DNA of 64,000 bases from Malaciobacter mytili LMG 24559 (lineage in GTDB: Bacteria > Campylobacterota > Campylobacteria > Campylobacterales > Arcobacteraceae), in the NCBI RefSeq assembly GCF_003346775.1, contig NZ_CP031219.1, forward strand, positions 2,170,001 through 2,234,000. The letters are read 5' to 3'. Below the pieces are notes generated by a model. The model was given only the letters and a program-made list of their open reading frames with translations. It did not search any database and was not told the DNA's origin. Position 1 is the stretch's first letter, and the number at the start of each line of letters is the position of its first letter. The translations under genes were made by a program, and so were the position numbers. Positions 50,720 through 61,077 of the stretch are shown here, piece after piece.

Positions 50720-52924
50720 TTACTTATTTATTTCATACTCAAATACGAATTTGTCATTTGTAAAATCAATTTTTACTTCACCGCCTTTTTTAAGCTTACC
50801 AAATAAAATCTCATCTGTTATTTCATCTTTTATTTTATCACTTATTACTCTATTTAAAGGTCTTGCACCCATTGCTTTATCATAACCTAAAAGTGCAAGT
50901 TGTTTTTTTGCTTTTGTACTAATAGAAATTTTAATTTTTTTATCACTTAATTGTTCTTCTAAATCTTCTATAAATTTACCTACTACTTTTACAACAATAT
51001 CCATATTTAAAGAGCTAAAGCTAACAATACTATCTAATCTATTTCTAAATTCTGGTGCAAAAAATTTATTTATTGCTTTATTTTCATTTAATGTTTCATC
51101 TTTTGCAAAGCCCATTACATTTGCTTCACTAGCCCCTAAATTTGAAGTCATAATTAAAATTACATTTTGAAAATCTGCTTTATTTCCACTATTATCTGTT
51201 AATTGGGCATTATCCATAACTTGCAATAAAATTGACATTAAATCAGGATGAGCTTTTTCAATTTCATCAAGTAATAATACACAATGAGGATGCTTTCTAA
51301 TAGCTTCTGTTAAAAGACCACCTTTTTCAAAACCAACATACCCAGCAGGTGCTCCAATTAGTCTTGAAACTGTATGAGCTTCCATATACTCACTCATATC
51401 AAATCTTTCAAAATGAATTCCCAATTGCAAAGATAATTCTTTAGCAACTTCTGTTTTACCAACACCTGTTGGTCCAGAGAAAAGAAAAGTTCCTATAGGT
51501 TTTTTATCAAGTCCCAATCCAGCTTTATTTCTTTTTATTGATTTAACAATTGTACAAATAGCATCATCTTGTCCAAAAACTCTTTTTTGCATATTTTTTT
51601 CTAAATTTTTTAGTAAAGTCAAATCAGATTTCGTTGCTGATTTTGGAGGAATATGTGCCATTTTAGCAATAACTTCTTCAATATCATTTTTTGTAATTAC
51701 TACAGCTTTTTTTGATTTTGTTTCTATTTTTTTAGAAGCTCCAACTTCATCAATAACATCAATTGCACTATCAGGTAAAAATCTATCATTAATAAATTTT
51801 TTACTTAATTCAACAGCAAGTTCAATGGCATTTTTATTATATTTTACATTATGAAACTCTTCATATTTAGATTTTAGCCCTTCTAAAATCTCTATAGTAT
51901 CTTCAATTGAAGGTTCATTTATATCTACTTTTGCAAATCTTCTACTTAAAGCCTTGTCTTTAGAAAAATCATTTCTAAATTCACTAAAAGTAGTTGCTCC
52001 AATACATCTTAATTTTCCATTTGAAAGCATTGGTTTTAAAATATTTGAAGCATCCATTGCACTTCCACCAACACTTCCAGCACCAACTATTGTATGAATT
52101 TCATCTATAAATAAAATAGCATTTTTAACTTCTGTTATCTCTTTTAAAAGTGCTTTTAATTTTTTTTCAAAATCTCCTCGATATTTTGTTCCAGCTAATA
52201 AAGAACCCATATCTAAAGAGAATAATTTTGCATCTTTTAAACTTTCAGGTACATTATTATTTGCAATTTCTAAAGCTAAACCTTCTGCAATTGCAGTTTT
52301 TCCAACACCTGGTTCACCTACTAAAATAGGATTGTTTTTCTTTCTTCTACTTAAAATTTGAATTACACGGTGTATTTCTCTTTGTCTTCCAATAACAGGA
52401 TCAATTTCACCATTTTTTGCTAAGGCTACTAATTCAGTTGCATTTTTTTCTAATACATTTGAAGATTTATCTTCACTTGAAGAATCTTCTATCTCATCAT
52501 TTTGATTATGAGAAATCTCTTCTAAAATATCAACTTTTTGAATTCCATGGGATTTTAATAAATATGAAGCATAAGAGTTTTCATCTTTTATAATAGCCAC
52601 AAACATATCTTCAACGCCAGCATCTCTTTTTCCACTTGATTGAGTATGAGCAACCATATATTCAATAGTTTTAGTTAAAGTAATACTTTCAATAGGTTCA
52701 TCTTCAATACTTTCAGGTAAAAGTGGTGTATTTTCATCTATATATTTTTTTGTTTTTTCAAAAAGATCATCACTATTTAAACCTAAATTTAAAAGAAGAT
52801 TCTCTATTACCTCATCATGTAAAGTCATTAAAAAAATATGTTCTATTGTTAAATATTCATGCTTACTTGTTTTTGCATAACTTACAGCTTGTGCAAAAAT
52901 ACTTCTTAATTCATTGCTTATCAT
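50720..52924 (-). CDS. clpA: ATP-dependent Clp protease ATP-binding subunit ClpA
   Basis: A 734-aa Hsp100 unfoldase: Clp N domain (about 1-140), an acidic linker, first AAA domain (GEPGVGKT and FIDEIHTIVGAG), second AAA domain (GPTGVGKTE and LLLDEIEKAHPD) and no ClpB middle domain, so it is ClpA. With ClpP it degrades proteins delivered by ClpS. It begins 3 bases after clpS. Confidence 0.95.
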   Translation of the reverse strand: MISNELRSIFAQAVSYAKTSKHEYLTIEHIFLMTLHDEVIENLLLNLGLNSDDLFEKTKKYIDENTPLLPESIEDEPIESITLTKTIEYMVAHTQSSGKRDAGVEDMFVAIIKDENSYASYLLKSHGIQKVDILEEISHNQNDEIEDSSSEDKSSNVLEKNATELVALAKNGEIDPVIGRQREIHRVIQILSRRKKNNPILVGEPGVGKTAIAEGLALEIANNNVPESLKDAKLFSLDMGSLLAGTKYRGDFEKKLKALLKEITEVKNAILFIDEIHTIVGAGSVGGSAMDASNILKPMLSNGKLRCIGATTFSEFRNDFSKDKALSRRFAKVDINEPSIEDTIEILEGLKSKYEEFHNVKYNKNAIELAVELSKKFINDRFLPDSAIDVIDEVGASKKIETKSKKAVVITKNDIEEVIAKMAHIPPKSATKSDLTLLKNLEKNMQKRVFGQDDAICTIVKSIKRNKAGLGLDKKPIGTFLFSGPTGVGKTEVAKELSLQLGIHFERFDMSEYMEAHTVSRLIGAPAGYVGFEKGGLLTEAIRKHPHCVLLLDEIEKAHPDLMSILLQVMDNAQLTDNSGNKADFQNVILIMTSNLGASEANVMGFAKDETLNENKAINKFFAPEFRNRLDSIVSFSSLNMDIVVKVVGKFIEDLEEQLSDKKIKISISTKAKKQLALLGYDKAMGARPLNRVISDKIKDEITDEILFGKLKKGGEVKIDFTNDKFVFEYEINK

Positions 52925-52927
52925 AAC

Positions 52928-53227
52928 TTACTCTTCTTCCATTACAGCTTTTAAAGGAAAGCCTTTTTCTCTTGCTAATACTTTTACTTGTGCTACTTTT
53001 GTTGAAGCAATTTCATGAGTATATACTCCACATAATTCTTTACCTTTATTATGTATATTTAACATTATTTTTGTTGCTTCATCTTGACTTTTTCTAAAAA
53101 CTTTTATTAAAACATCTATTACAAAATCCATTGTTGAATAATCATCATTTAATAAAAACACTTTATATTTCTTTGGTTCTTCCAATTTTATGTCATTATC
53201 CAATTCTACTTCAAATTCATTAGCCAC
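52928..53227 (-). CDS. clpS: ClpS adaptor protein
   Basis: A 99-aa N-degron adaptor: the substrate pocket motifs [12 protein letters not shown] and [16 protein letters not shown] are conserved. It binds N-terminal Leu, Phe, Tyr or Trp and loads such proteins on ClpA. Directly upstream of clpA; divergent from bioD by 59 bases. Confidence 0.95.
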   Translation of the reverse strand: MANEFEVELDNDIKLEEPKKYKVFLLNDDYSTMDFVIDVLIKVFRKSQDEATKIMLNIHNKGKELCGVYTHEIASTKVAQVKVLAREKGFPLKAVMEEE

Positions 53228-53286
53228 TTCAAACCTTTTTTTGATAAAATATAAGTCTATAATATTATACCAAAAAAGAAATTACA

Positions 53287-53919
53287 ATGATAAAAGATAA
53301 AAATTACTATTTAAATAAAAGCTTATTTATAAGTGCTACAAATACAGATGTGGGTAAAACTTATGCTTGTAAAAGATTTGCTAAAGCTTTAGCTAGTTTA
53401 GGTTTAAAAGTAGGATATTTTAAACCCTTTGAAACGGGAGTTATAAATAAACCTATAGATGGTTCAAATATGTTAGAATTGGTAAAACAGTTAAATCCTA
53501 GTTTTGATTTTAATATAAATGATGTTGTTCCTTATCAGTTTACTCTTCCTGCTGCACCCTATGTTGCCAAAAAACAAACACAAATAGATTTTGATTTTCT
53601 ATTAGAAAAGAAAAAAAAGTTAATGCAAAAGTGCGATGTTCTTATAATTGAAGGGGCTGGAGGTCTTATGGTTCCCATACTAAAAGATATTTTTATTATT
53701 GATTTAATTAAAATGTTTGATGCTAAAGCTATTTTAATTACCCCTAGTAAATTAGGATGTATAAATGATACTTTACTTAGTATTCAAGCTTTAAAAGCTA
53801 AAAATATTGATTTTGAATTTTATATAAATTTATATGAAGATAAAGATAGTTTTGAAGAAGTTTCATTACCTTTTTTAAAAGATTATTTTACACAGCTTCA
53901 ATATTTACAGGAAGTTTAA
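53287..53919 (+). CDS. bioD: Dethiobiotin synthetase
   Basis: A 210-aa P-loop enzyme that closes the ureido ring of dethiobiotin with CO2 and ATP. P-loop ATNTDVGKTYACK, the Lys and Thr of YFKPFETG, and IIEGAGGLMVP are intact. The 3' 32 bases overlap the end of the convergent histidine kinase gene on the other strand. Other bio genes are not in the window. Confidence 0.93.
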   Translation: MIKDKNYYLNKSLFISATNTDVGKTYACKRFAKALASLGLKVGYFKPFETGVINKPIDGSNMLELVKQLNPSFDFNINDVVPYQFTLPAAPYVAKKQTQIDFDFLLEKKKKLMQKCDVLIIEGAGGLMVPILKDIFIIDLIKMFDAKAILITPSKLGCINDTLLSIQALKAKNIDFEFYINLYEDKDSFEEVSLPFLKDYFTQLQYLQEV

Positions 53920-55879
53920 TCTCAAAACAAGCGCCTAGGTATTTAATACCTTCGTGCTCAAAACTTCTATTTTCTACTTTAATTTCACCTTTCATATGTT
54001 TTATAATTATCTCTCTTGTCATATAAAGCCCTATTCCTGTACCTTGAGATTTATGTTTTGTTGTAAAGTATGGTTCAAAAATTTTATCAATTATCTCTTT
54101 TTTTATACCCTTCCCATTATCTTGAATATAAATATATACAAAATCATTTATAGCTTTTGTTTGAATTTTTACAATTCTTCTTTCTTCAAGATGATTTATT
54201 TTTTCTATTAATACATCTTTTGCATTTGTTAAAATATTTAAAATTGCTTGAGTTAATTCATTTTGAATACTAAACATAGTTATATCTTCTAATGAAGTTA
54301 TTAATTCAATATGATTATTTTTAAATGAAGAGTTTATTATATTTATATCTTTTTTAATTGAATCTACTAAATTAAAACTCTCTTTATGTTTATTTTCAAT
54401 AAAAAAGTTTCTAAAATCTTCAATAGTTTGAGATAAATATTTAGTAGTATCCACTATTGATTTTAAATCATTTTTTGTCTCTTTTTCATTATACATTTTA
54501 AAATCAATATTTAAAGAAATTCCACTTGCAATAGTGCTAATCATACTTAAAGGTTGTCTCCATTGATGGGCAATATTTTCTATCATCTCTCCCATTGCTG
54601 CCATTTTGGATTGGTTATATAAAATTTGGTCTTTTTCTCTATTTTTACAAACCTCTTCTTTTATCTTATCTTTTAACTTTTTATTAAATTCTTTTAATTC
54701 TTTTGTTTTTTCTTTTACTCTATGCTCTAAAGTTGCATTAATATTTTTAAGTGCATTTTTTTGGCTTTCTATACTATTTTTATAACTTTTAAAAATACTT
54801 TCTATTTTTTTTGAAATTAGAAAAGTTAATAAAGTTCCAAAAATTATCACCATAAAAGCAATTTTAATACTCTCTTTTATAAATTTATCTTCTTCTTGTT
54901 GCTTTGAACCTAATATGTCAAGAATAATATCTTCTAAACTTTTTAAATTTATACTTGTAATAATTATCCAATCCCACTCTTTGATAAATTTATAAGCAAA
55001 TAATTTTTCATAATTTTTAGTCCAATAAAAATTTGTTTTATCAAACTCTTTATTTTCTATACTTTTATCAATATAAGAATACAACTCCTTATATAAAAAG
55101 TTTTTATCTTCTACTCCATGAATAAACTCTTTTTTAAAATTTATTGTATAAATTAAGTTATTATCTTCAAAGTTTATTGAGTTTAGTCTAGCAAGAATGT
55201 CTTGTTTTGTTAGATTATCAATATCAAGTAAATACTCTCCATAGCCTATAATCCAATTAAAAGGTTCAAATTTTTTAATATATGAGATTTTTTCAAAACT
55301 ATTTAAAGTATTGATTTTTTTTAAAGAATAAGTAATAAAACCAGCTTTTTTATCTTTTAAAAGCTCTTTACATCTATTTAAAAAATCTTTATGTTCTTTA
55401 TCTTCTATATTTGTAATATCTTTATTTTCATATAAAATATATGAGGGATAAATTCTTGCAAAAATTTTATCTTCTTTTATTTCTTTTAAAAAAAGATATC
55501 CATTATTATCATATTTTACTTCTTTTAAAATATGAATTAATTCCTCTTTTATTTTATCTTGTTTTATAATTCCTGCATCTTTATTATATTTATTTGAAAT
55601 AATATTATAAGCTAAATCAACTCTTTTTTTAATTCTATTTTTTAAAATTTTATTATTTTTAGATTTTTTATAGTTTATATAATTGCTAATTGAAGTTAGT
55701 TTTTGAGAAAGTTTATTTTTTTCTTCTTCTATAAGTTTTTGTTTAATCTTTTCTCTATCACTTAAAAACTTTTTTTCTAAATGGCTAATTTGAGAGAAAG
55801 TTACTAAAGTAGTAACTAAAATAATAAGAATAATTGGTGTAAAAATTATTAATTTAGAAAGATTTTTTTCTAAAAACAT
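53888..55879 (-). CDS. Cache-domain sensor histidine kinase
   Basis: A 663-aa membrane kinase: helix one (about 10-30), a periplasmic sensor of about 300 residues with Cache motifs (GYLFLKEIKEDKIFARIYP, PFNWIIGYGEYLLDI), helix two (about 338-358), a coiled coil, H box ENIAHQWRQPLSM, N box NILTNAKDVL, G1 DNGKGI and G2 GTGIGLYMTREI. Likely ligands are small carboxylates or amino acids (family knowledge). No response regulator is adjacent. Its first codons lie in the repeated segment of the tandem duplication upstream. Confidence 0.92.
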   Translation of the reverse strand: MFLEKNLSKLIIFTPIILIILVTTLVTFSQISHLEKKFLSDREKIKQKLIEEEKNKLSQKLTSISNYINYKKSKNNKILKNRIKKRVDLAYNIISNKYNKDAGIIKQDKIKEELIHILKEVKYDNNGYLFLKEIKEDKIFARIYPSYILYENKDITNIEDKEHKDFLNRCKELLKDKKAGFITYSLKKINTLNSFEKISYIKKFEPFNWIIGYGEYLLDIDNLTKQDILARLNSINFEDNNLIYTINFKKEFIHGVEDKNFLYKELYSYIDKSIENKEFDKTNFYWTKNYEKLFAYKFIKEWDWIIITSINLKSLEDIILDILGSKQQEEDKFIKESIKIAFMVIIFGTLLTFLISKKIESIFKSYKNSIESQKNALKNINATLEHRVKEKTKELKEFNKKLKDKIKEEVCKNREKDQILYNQSKMAAMGEMIENIAHQWRQPLSMISTIASGISLNIDFKMYNEKETKNDLKSIVDTTKYLSQTIEDFRNFFIENKHKESFNLVDSIKKDINIINSSFKNNHIELITSLEDITMFSIQNELTQAILNILTNAKDVLIEKINHLEERRIVKIQTKAINDFVYIYIQDNGKGIKKEIIDKIFEPYFTTKHKSQGTGIGLYMTREIIIKHMKGEIKVENRSFEHEGIKYLGACFEIKLPVNIEAV

Positions 55880-55952
55880 TTCATTTTAACCACTTTTTTA
55901 CAACCACAGTAAAACCTTTCTATAATAAAAAAATAATATAAATTATTATATT
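55842..55952. repeat. Tandem duplication, copy A
   Basis: Matches 55988-56121 at an offset of 146 bases with few substitutions over about 90 bases, then a roughly 23-base gap, after which similarity resumes. It covers the first codons of the Cache kinase and a relic of the MFS transporter tail (reading FYYRKVLLWL and a stop). Confidence 0.8.
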
Positions 55953-55987
55953 TAGAAAAGTTTTAAAATATCCTTAAAATAATATTT

Positions 55988-56121
55988 AAAATTATTATTT
56001 TAGAAAGATTTTTTTCTAAAATCATTTCATTTCAACCACTTTTTTATAGCCATAGTAAAACCTTTCTATAATAAAAAGCAAATATAAAGAAACCAAAAGA
56101 AATAATATAAGTTATTATATC
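55988..56121. repeat. Tandem duplication, copy B
   Basis: Holds the genuine end of the MFS transporter gene and, after it on the minus strand, a relic of the kinase start (ATG, MILEKNLSKIIIL) that stops after about 20 codons. The two copies show that the MFS-kinase junction was duplicated in tandem. Confidence 0.8.
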
Positions 56122-57225
56122 AAGTGAAGTTAAACTTGCCATTAAACCAATAAAAATTGTTGTAGCAACATTTGCTAACATAAAAATCATATCATTATAT
56201 GAAATAACTCTACCCAAATACTTTTCTTCACAATTTTCTTGTAATAAAGCATAAGTATATGACCATATAATAGTAGTAAAAAATCCTGTAATAAATAAAC
56301 CTATTAAAGCTAAATAGAAGTTAAATTGTAAAGAAGCCCAAATAGAAATCCCTACTCCTTGCAAAATTAAAAGATAAAAAAAGTTTTCTTTATTTGCAAA
56401 TTTTCCTAAATAGTATGGACCTATCATAAGTGCTAAAGCTCTAACTGCATTTGAAATACCAATAGATAAAGGAACTGAAATTACATATTTATACTCATTT
56501 TTAGCAAGTAGTGTAACTAAAGTATCAAAAGAGGTTAAACCTACACTTGAATGTAAAATTATTAGATGTATTATAATTTTATTGTTTTTAATATAAACAA
56601 AACCATCTTTTATAATTCTAAATATTTTATCTTGAACTTCAGATTCTTTTACTACAAAATTAATATTTATAAATACAATTAGTGCAATTAAAAATAATAA
56701 AGCATCTAAAATAAAAGCTATTTTAACTCCCACATAATTAACTACAACCCCACTAATAGCCATACCAAAAGCATAACAAAAAGACCATAGAATTGAGTGA
56801 ATTTCATTTGCTTTTTGTAAAGCAGGCCCTTTAAGTAACCTAGGAAGAAGTGACATTTCTGTTGAAAAAAACATAGAAGCACTACTCATTCTAATAAAAA
56901 TTAAAATAAGCAATAACCACATATCTTCACTACTATCAATTAATAAAAAACCTAAAGTCATTAAAAATTCTGTAAATAATAAGCTTAGCATTAATGGTTT
57001 TATTTTAAATCTATCAATAATCGCCCCAGAAAAAGGAGCAATTACTATTGCAGGAATAAAGTGCATTGCAGTAACTACAGAAATAGCAAAAGCAGTAGAT
57101 TGAAATTGTACTAGCATTGTATAAATTGCTACATTTGAAAACCAAGCACCAAAATAAGAAATAAACTGCACAAGGGATAAGTCTCTAATTACCTTGTGCT
57201 CTTTAAATAATTTACGATAGTTCAA
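56044..57225 (-). CDS. Major facilitator superfamily transporter
   Basis: A 393-aa inner-membrane permease with 12 predicted helices of the MFS_3/enterobactin-exporter-like type (LVQFISYFGAWFSNVAIYTM at the start; APFSGAIIDRFKIKPLM as the loop 2-3 motif). The substrate is unknown. It overlaps the molybdopterin oxidoreductase gene by 14 bases, so both are likely cotranscribed. The end lies in a tandem duplication. Confidence 0.85.
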   Translation of the reverse strand: MNYRKLFKEHKVIRDLSLVQFISYFGAWFSNVAIYTMLVQFQSTAFAISVVTAMHFIPAIVIAPFSGAIIDRFKIKPLMLSLLFTEFLMTLGFLLIDSSEDMWLLLILIFIRMSSASMFFSTEMSLLPRLLKGPALQKANEIHSILWSFCYAFGMAISGVVVNYVGVKIAFILDALLFLIALIVFININFVVKESEVQDKIFRIIKDGFVYIKNNKIIIHLIILHSSVGLTSFDTLVTLLAKNEYKYVISVPLSIGISNAVRALALMIGPYYLGKFANKENFFYLLILQGVGISIWASLQFNFYLALIGLFITGFFTTIIWSYTYALLQENCEEKYLGRVISYNDMIFMLANVATTIFIGLMASLTSLDIITYIISFGFFIFAFYYRKVLLWL

Positions 57226-58919
57226 TATTAACTAAAACCTCTTGATACATAGCGCTGTGAGAAGATTCATCGCTTTGATAAGGAGTTAAATAATTTGCAT
57301 TTTTATTACCAGCATAACATAAAACACAATTTTCTTTAACATCAAATGTTGTTTTTACTTCAAATTTAGCATTACCATATTTTGAAGATAAAGTTACAAT
57401 ATCACCATCTTTATAACCAGTTTGAGGATTTAAATATAAATAGTTGTCAATTTTAAAAGAAGAATTTAAATTTTTCTTTTTCTTTGCAGTTATAAAATAA
57501 TATTGTTCTTTTAGTTTTTTTTCATATAGATGTTCTACTTCTATATCATCTATAAATTCAAACTTTTCAAACTCATATGCTTTAGGCTGATATTTTATAT
57601 AATAATCCAATATCTCTTTTTCTTTTTTTAAACCATCAAATTTAAAAGTATCAAATAAATATTTTGTTAAATTATATTCGCTTATAGTCTCACTTAAAGG
57701 TTCTTGTACTTTATTTGAAATAGCTTTATATTCATGACCATAAGAAAGTCTTACATCATCTTTTTGTAAAAAAGAACAAGCAGGAATTATTAAATCAGCA
57801 TATTCACAAGTATCATTTATATTTATCCCCAAATAAACTACAAAACTATTTTTTAATCCTTCAATAACTCTTTTTGTATTTGGAGCACTTACAACAGGAT
57901 TTGCTCCTTGTATAAAAACAAGTTCATATTTTGAAAAATCAACTTCACTAACATTGATTTTTTGATGTTTAGTTGAAAAATTAAATTGTTCTTCATAACC
58001 ATATTTTGAATTACTTAAATACCAAACCCCACAATGCTTTAAAGGATTATGCAATCCTAAAAAAAGCTGCAAAAGAGTCTATACATCTAGTAATATTTGC
58101 ACCTTCATAATATTTTTGTACACCAAGTCCTAAAACAAGTGCTACTTTTTTATTTTCAATTATTTCAAAAAATCTATTTATATCCTCTAAGCTAACACCT
58201 GTTGCCTCTTCATAAGAAAGGATTGGTCTACTTTTAGCCAACTCAAAAAACTCTTCACTTGTTTCAAATTTATTACAAAACTCTTCATCTTCCAAATCTT
58301 GCATATATGCAAATCTTGTAAGTAGTAAAGCTAACTCATAATCTGTTTTTGGATTTAAAGCTAAATGTAACTCTGAATTCTTTGCTATATGAGTTTTTAT
58401 TGGATCAATTGTAATAAAACTTTTATTTTTTACCAATTCATACATATGAGAAGAAGTAACAGAGAAATTTCTTCCCCATACAATTATCACATCAGCTTGT
58501 AATAGTTTTTCTAAAGGAGGGTTTACAACTTCTCCACGAGTAGCCTTAATCCCTTCTCCTCCTCCACCATCACATAAACTACCTTGTGTTAAAATAGAAC
58601 CATATTTTGCAAAAAAACTTTTTAAGCTACTTTGCATTACTCCTAAATTACCACTACCTTTATAAAATAAAGAGTTTTCTGGTTTAACTTCTTTTAATTT
58701 TTCAACTAAAATATTTAATGCTTTATTTAATGTTATTTCAGCATTATTATAAATAGGAGTTTTTAAATATTCTTGTTTAATACAAGATATAAAATTAGCA
58801 CACATATTTCCATTTGTAGGATAATGCTTTTTATTTCCTTTTATTTTTCCATTTTCAAAAACTGCTTCACAAGCATCATAACAATCTAAAGGACAAGCAA
58901 TTTTATTATTTAAACTCAA
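57212..58919 (-). pseudogene. Molybdopterin oxidoreductase split by a frameshift in a T7 tract
   Basis: Two frames together encode one molybdopterin-dependent oxidoreductase of about 565 residues. The first (58919 to 58047) has a 4Fe-4S motif C9-x3-C13-x3-C17-x22-C40 and the molybdopterin domain (GSLCDGGGGEGIK); it ends DSFAAFFRIA. The second (58072 to 57212) continues LGLHNPLKHCGVWY and ends in the guanine-dinucleotide-binding domain. Removing one T from the T7 at 58059-58065 restores AAFLGLHN, so the break is a one-base change in a homopolymer: phase variation, slippage or a sequencing error. The substrate is unknown. It is cotranscribed with MFS (14-base overlap) and follows the HlyD-like gene. 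Confidence 0.8.
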
Positions 58920-59613
58920 TTTTAATTAACCTTGAAAATTTTTTTGGATTTTTTATATGTATTTCCACTTTATATGAAGAGATATGTTCACTATCAGCCA
59001 CATCATATATTTTTGTAATTTTTATATCTGATTTTTTATCATCAATATAAATATTTTTTGTTTTAATATCTTCAATATCTGCAATTGGAATAAAAATTTC
59101 TAATTTTCCTTTAGATAAATCTTTTGCTTCATAAAGTAAAGTTCCAGGAGTTACATAGTCTCCCTCTTTTACATTTATATTATAAATATAATTACTCTTC
59201 TCAACTAATTTTTTATTTTTAATACTATCTTCAAGATTTGCTATTTTTATTAAAGTATCAGCTTTTGAAGTCTCCAAATTTATAACTTTTATTTTTTGAG
59301 TATCTTTTTCAAACTCAGATTTTGAAGAGACTTTTGTTAATCTTTCAAAATTTCTTTGCTCAATAGAAATCATATTATTTATAGATTTTAATTTATTTTT
59401 AGTTTGTTCTAAATCAACTCTATCAACATATGAATCAAGTTCTATTACAGTGGAATTATTTGCAAGTTTTCCTTCTAATTCATCATTTGAAAAAATAACT
59501 TTACCACTTACACTTGCTTTTATTTGATAACTATTAATTGGTTCAAGTTTTGCATAATAAACAGATGCAAAAGCTAAATTCATAGTAAAGAAAAATATAA
59601 CTAAAAGCCTCAT
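58906..59613 (-). CDS. HlyD-like periplasmic adaptor protein
   Basis: A 235-aa exported protein: signal peptide (LLVIFFFTMNLAFA), a short lipoyl-like half (ASVSGKVIFSNDELEG), a coiled-coil hairpin (about 70-140, KNKLKSINNMISIEQRNFER) and a second half (YIYNINVKEGDYVTPGTLL), the order of membrane-fusion proteins. No outer-membrane channel or pump is adjacent, so it may serve another role. It overlaps the BatD-like gene and the molybdopterin gene, forming one transcript. Confidence 0.75.
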   Translation of the reverse strand: MRLLVIFFFTMNLAFASVYYAKLEPINSYQIKASVSGKVIFSNDELEGKLANNSTVIELDSYVDRVDLEQTKNKLKSINNMISIEQRNFERLTKVSSKSEFEKDTQKIKVINLETSKADTLIKIANLEDSIKNKKLVEKSNYIYNINVKEGDYVTPGTLLYEAKDLSKGKLEIFIPIADIEDIKTKNIYIDDKKSDIKITKIYDVADSEHISSYKVEIHIKNPKKFSRLIKIEFK

Positions 59614-61076
59614 TTTTTTATCCCTTTTTCATTTTTAATAATTGTGTAAATCTCTTTTTTTAAAGTTTTAAAATCTTTTTCATCACTTATATCTTGAAGT
59701 TGAAAAATCTTTTTGTCTAAAGTTTCATTAACTTTAAGAAAAACAATAATAATTTTTATTAATTCATTTTTATTTTTACTATTTTTTATTTTAGCTAGAA
59801 GATTACTCTCTTTTTGCTTTTTAAACTTTAAATTTATAGCGTATTTATATAAATAAATTATAAATAAAGTAAATATTACTCCTAAAAGGAAAAATAAAAT
59901 TGAATTTTTATATGAGAATTTTTCTACTATTACCTTATTTACAACTTCTTGCTTTTTAGAAGGTAATAAAAGCTGTTCTTCTTTTTTATTTTGTTTAATT
60001 ACTTTTATTTTATATAAAGGTGTACTTTTTTCTACAACTTTTTGTAAGTTTTTATCAAAATATTTTATTGTAATTGGTTTAATTAACATATCTTTATTTG
60101 GAATAATAGAAAATACCTTTTCATAAGTTCCAAAATATCTATTTTGTACAATATTAGTATTTATTGTTGGTTTATTTTCATAAATAGTTGCTTCAGTAAT
60201 ATCTAATTTTATATCATCTATATCATCTATATTTCCAAACCCATCAATTTTTACTTTAAATGAAACTGCATCTCCTTGAGTAACCTCAGTTTTAGATAAA
60301 GAACTATCAATATTAAACTCACCTACTAATTTAATACTTTGTGGTAATTCTTTTACTTCTAAAGTAAGTTTATTTGAATATATTGATTTATAAATATAAT
60401 TATTAAAAAGCATAAAATCATTTGAGCTATTATCAACTAATTTCATAACCATTTCAAAAGGTTCAATATTTAAAGTTCCACTTTTTTGAGCAAATACTAA
60501 AAACTCCATTTCATGGACATAATACTCACCTTGTTTATATTCCTTTTGATTTTTTGTTTGTTTATACCAAAAGTTATCAAAATTTACTTGGGCTAAATTT
60601 AAGCCTTTTATATTTAAAGTATCTAAATATTTAAACTTTAATTTTAATCTAAACTCTTCTGAAACATATACACTAGCTTTTGAAACTGATAACTCAAAAT
60701 CTGCATATTTACTAAAAGTTTTTGAAACTTCTTGTTTTTTTACTTCTACTTTTGTAGTTAAAATTTCTTTATTATCAATTACAAATTTAAAAGAGGGAAT
60801 TGTAAAATCAGTTGTAGGAATAAAACTATATTTTCTTATAAAGTTTCTAGTAACTTTTGAATTTATTACATTTAAGCCATTTACAGAAGAGATTAACTCA
60901 ACTTTATTACCTTGTATTTCTTCTATTTTGGGAAAATTTACTTCATTTCCACTTGCTATTATTTCAAAAACATAAGGCTTATTTACTATAAATGTTAAAG
61001 GTGCATTTATTTTTACCTCAGCATTTAAAAAGTTAAAAAAAAGTAATAAAATAATTAGAGTTTTTAAAGCTTTCAT
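59610..61076 (-). CDS. BatD-like (oxygen tolerance) protein
   Basis: A 488-aa protein with a signal peptide (LKTLIILLLFFNFLNA), several beta-sandwich domains (about 20-380) typical of BatD, one membrane helix (about 393-413; ILFFLLGVIFTLFIIYLYKY) and a lysine-rich cytoplasmic tail. BatD proteins accompany von Willebrand/MoxR (Bat) complexes in aerotolerance; no batA or batB is in the window. It lies between flhA (1 base) and the HlyD-like gene. Confidence 0.75.
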   Translation of the reverse strand: MKALKTLIILLLFFNFLNAEVKINAPLTFIVNKPYVFEIIASGNEVNFPKIEEIQGNKVELISSVNGLNVINSKVTRNFIRKYSFIPTTDFTIPSFKFVIDNKEILTTKVEVKKQEVSKTFSKYADFELSVSKASVYVSEEFRLKLKFKYLDTLNIKGLNLAQVNFDNFWYKQTKNQKEYKQGEYYVHEMEFLVFAQKSGTLNIEPFEMVMKLVDNSSNDFMLFNNYIYKSIYSNKLTLEVKELPQSIKLVGEFNIDSSLSKTEVTQGDAVSFKVKIDGFGNIDDIDDIKLDITEATIYENKPTINTNIVQNRYFGTYEKVFSIIPNKDMLIKPITIKYFDKNLQKVVEKSTPLYKIKVIKQNKKEEQLLLPSKKQEVVNKVIVEKFSYKNSILFFLLGVIFTLFIIYLYKYAINLKFKKQKESNLLAKIKNSKNKNELIKIIIVFLKVNETLDKKIFQLQDISDEKDFKTLKKEIYTIIKNEKGIKK

Positions 61077-61077
61077 C

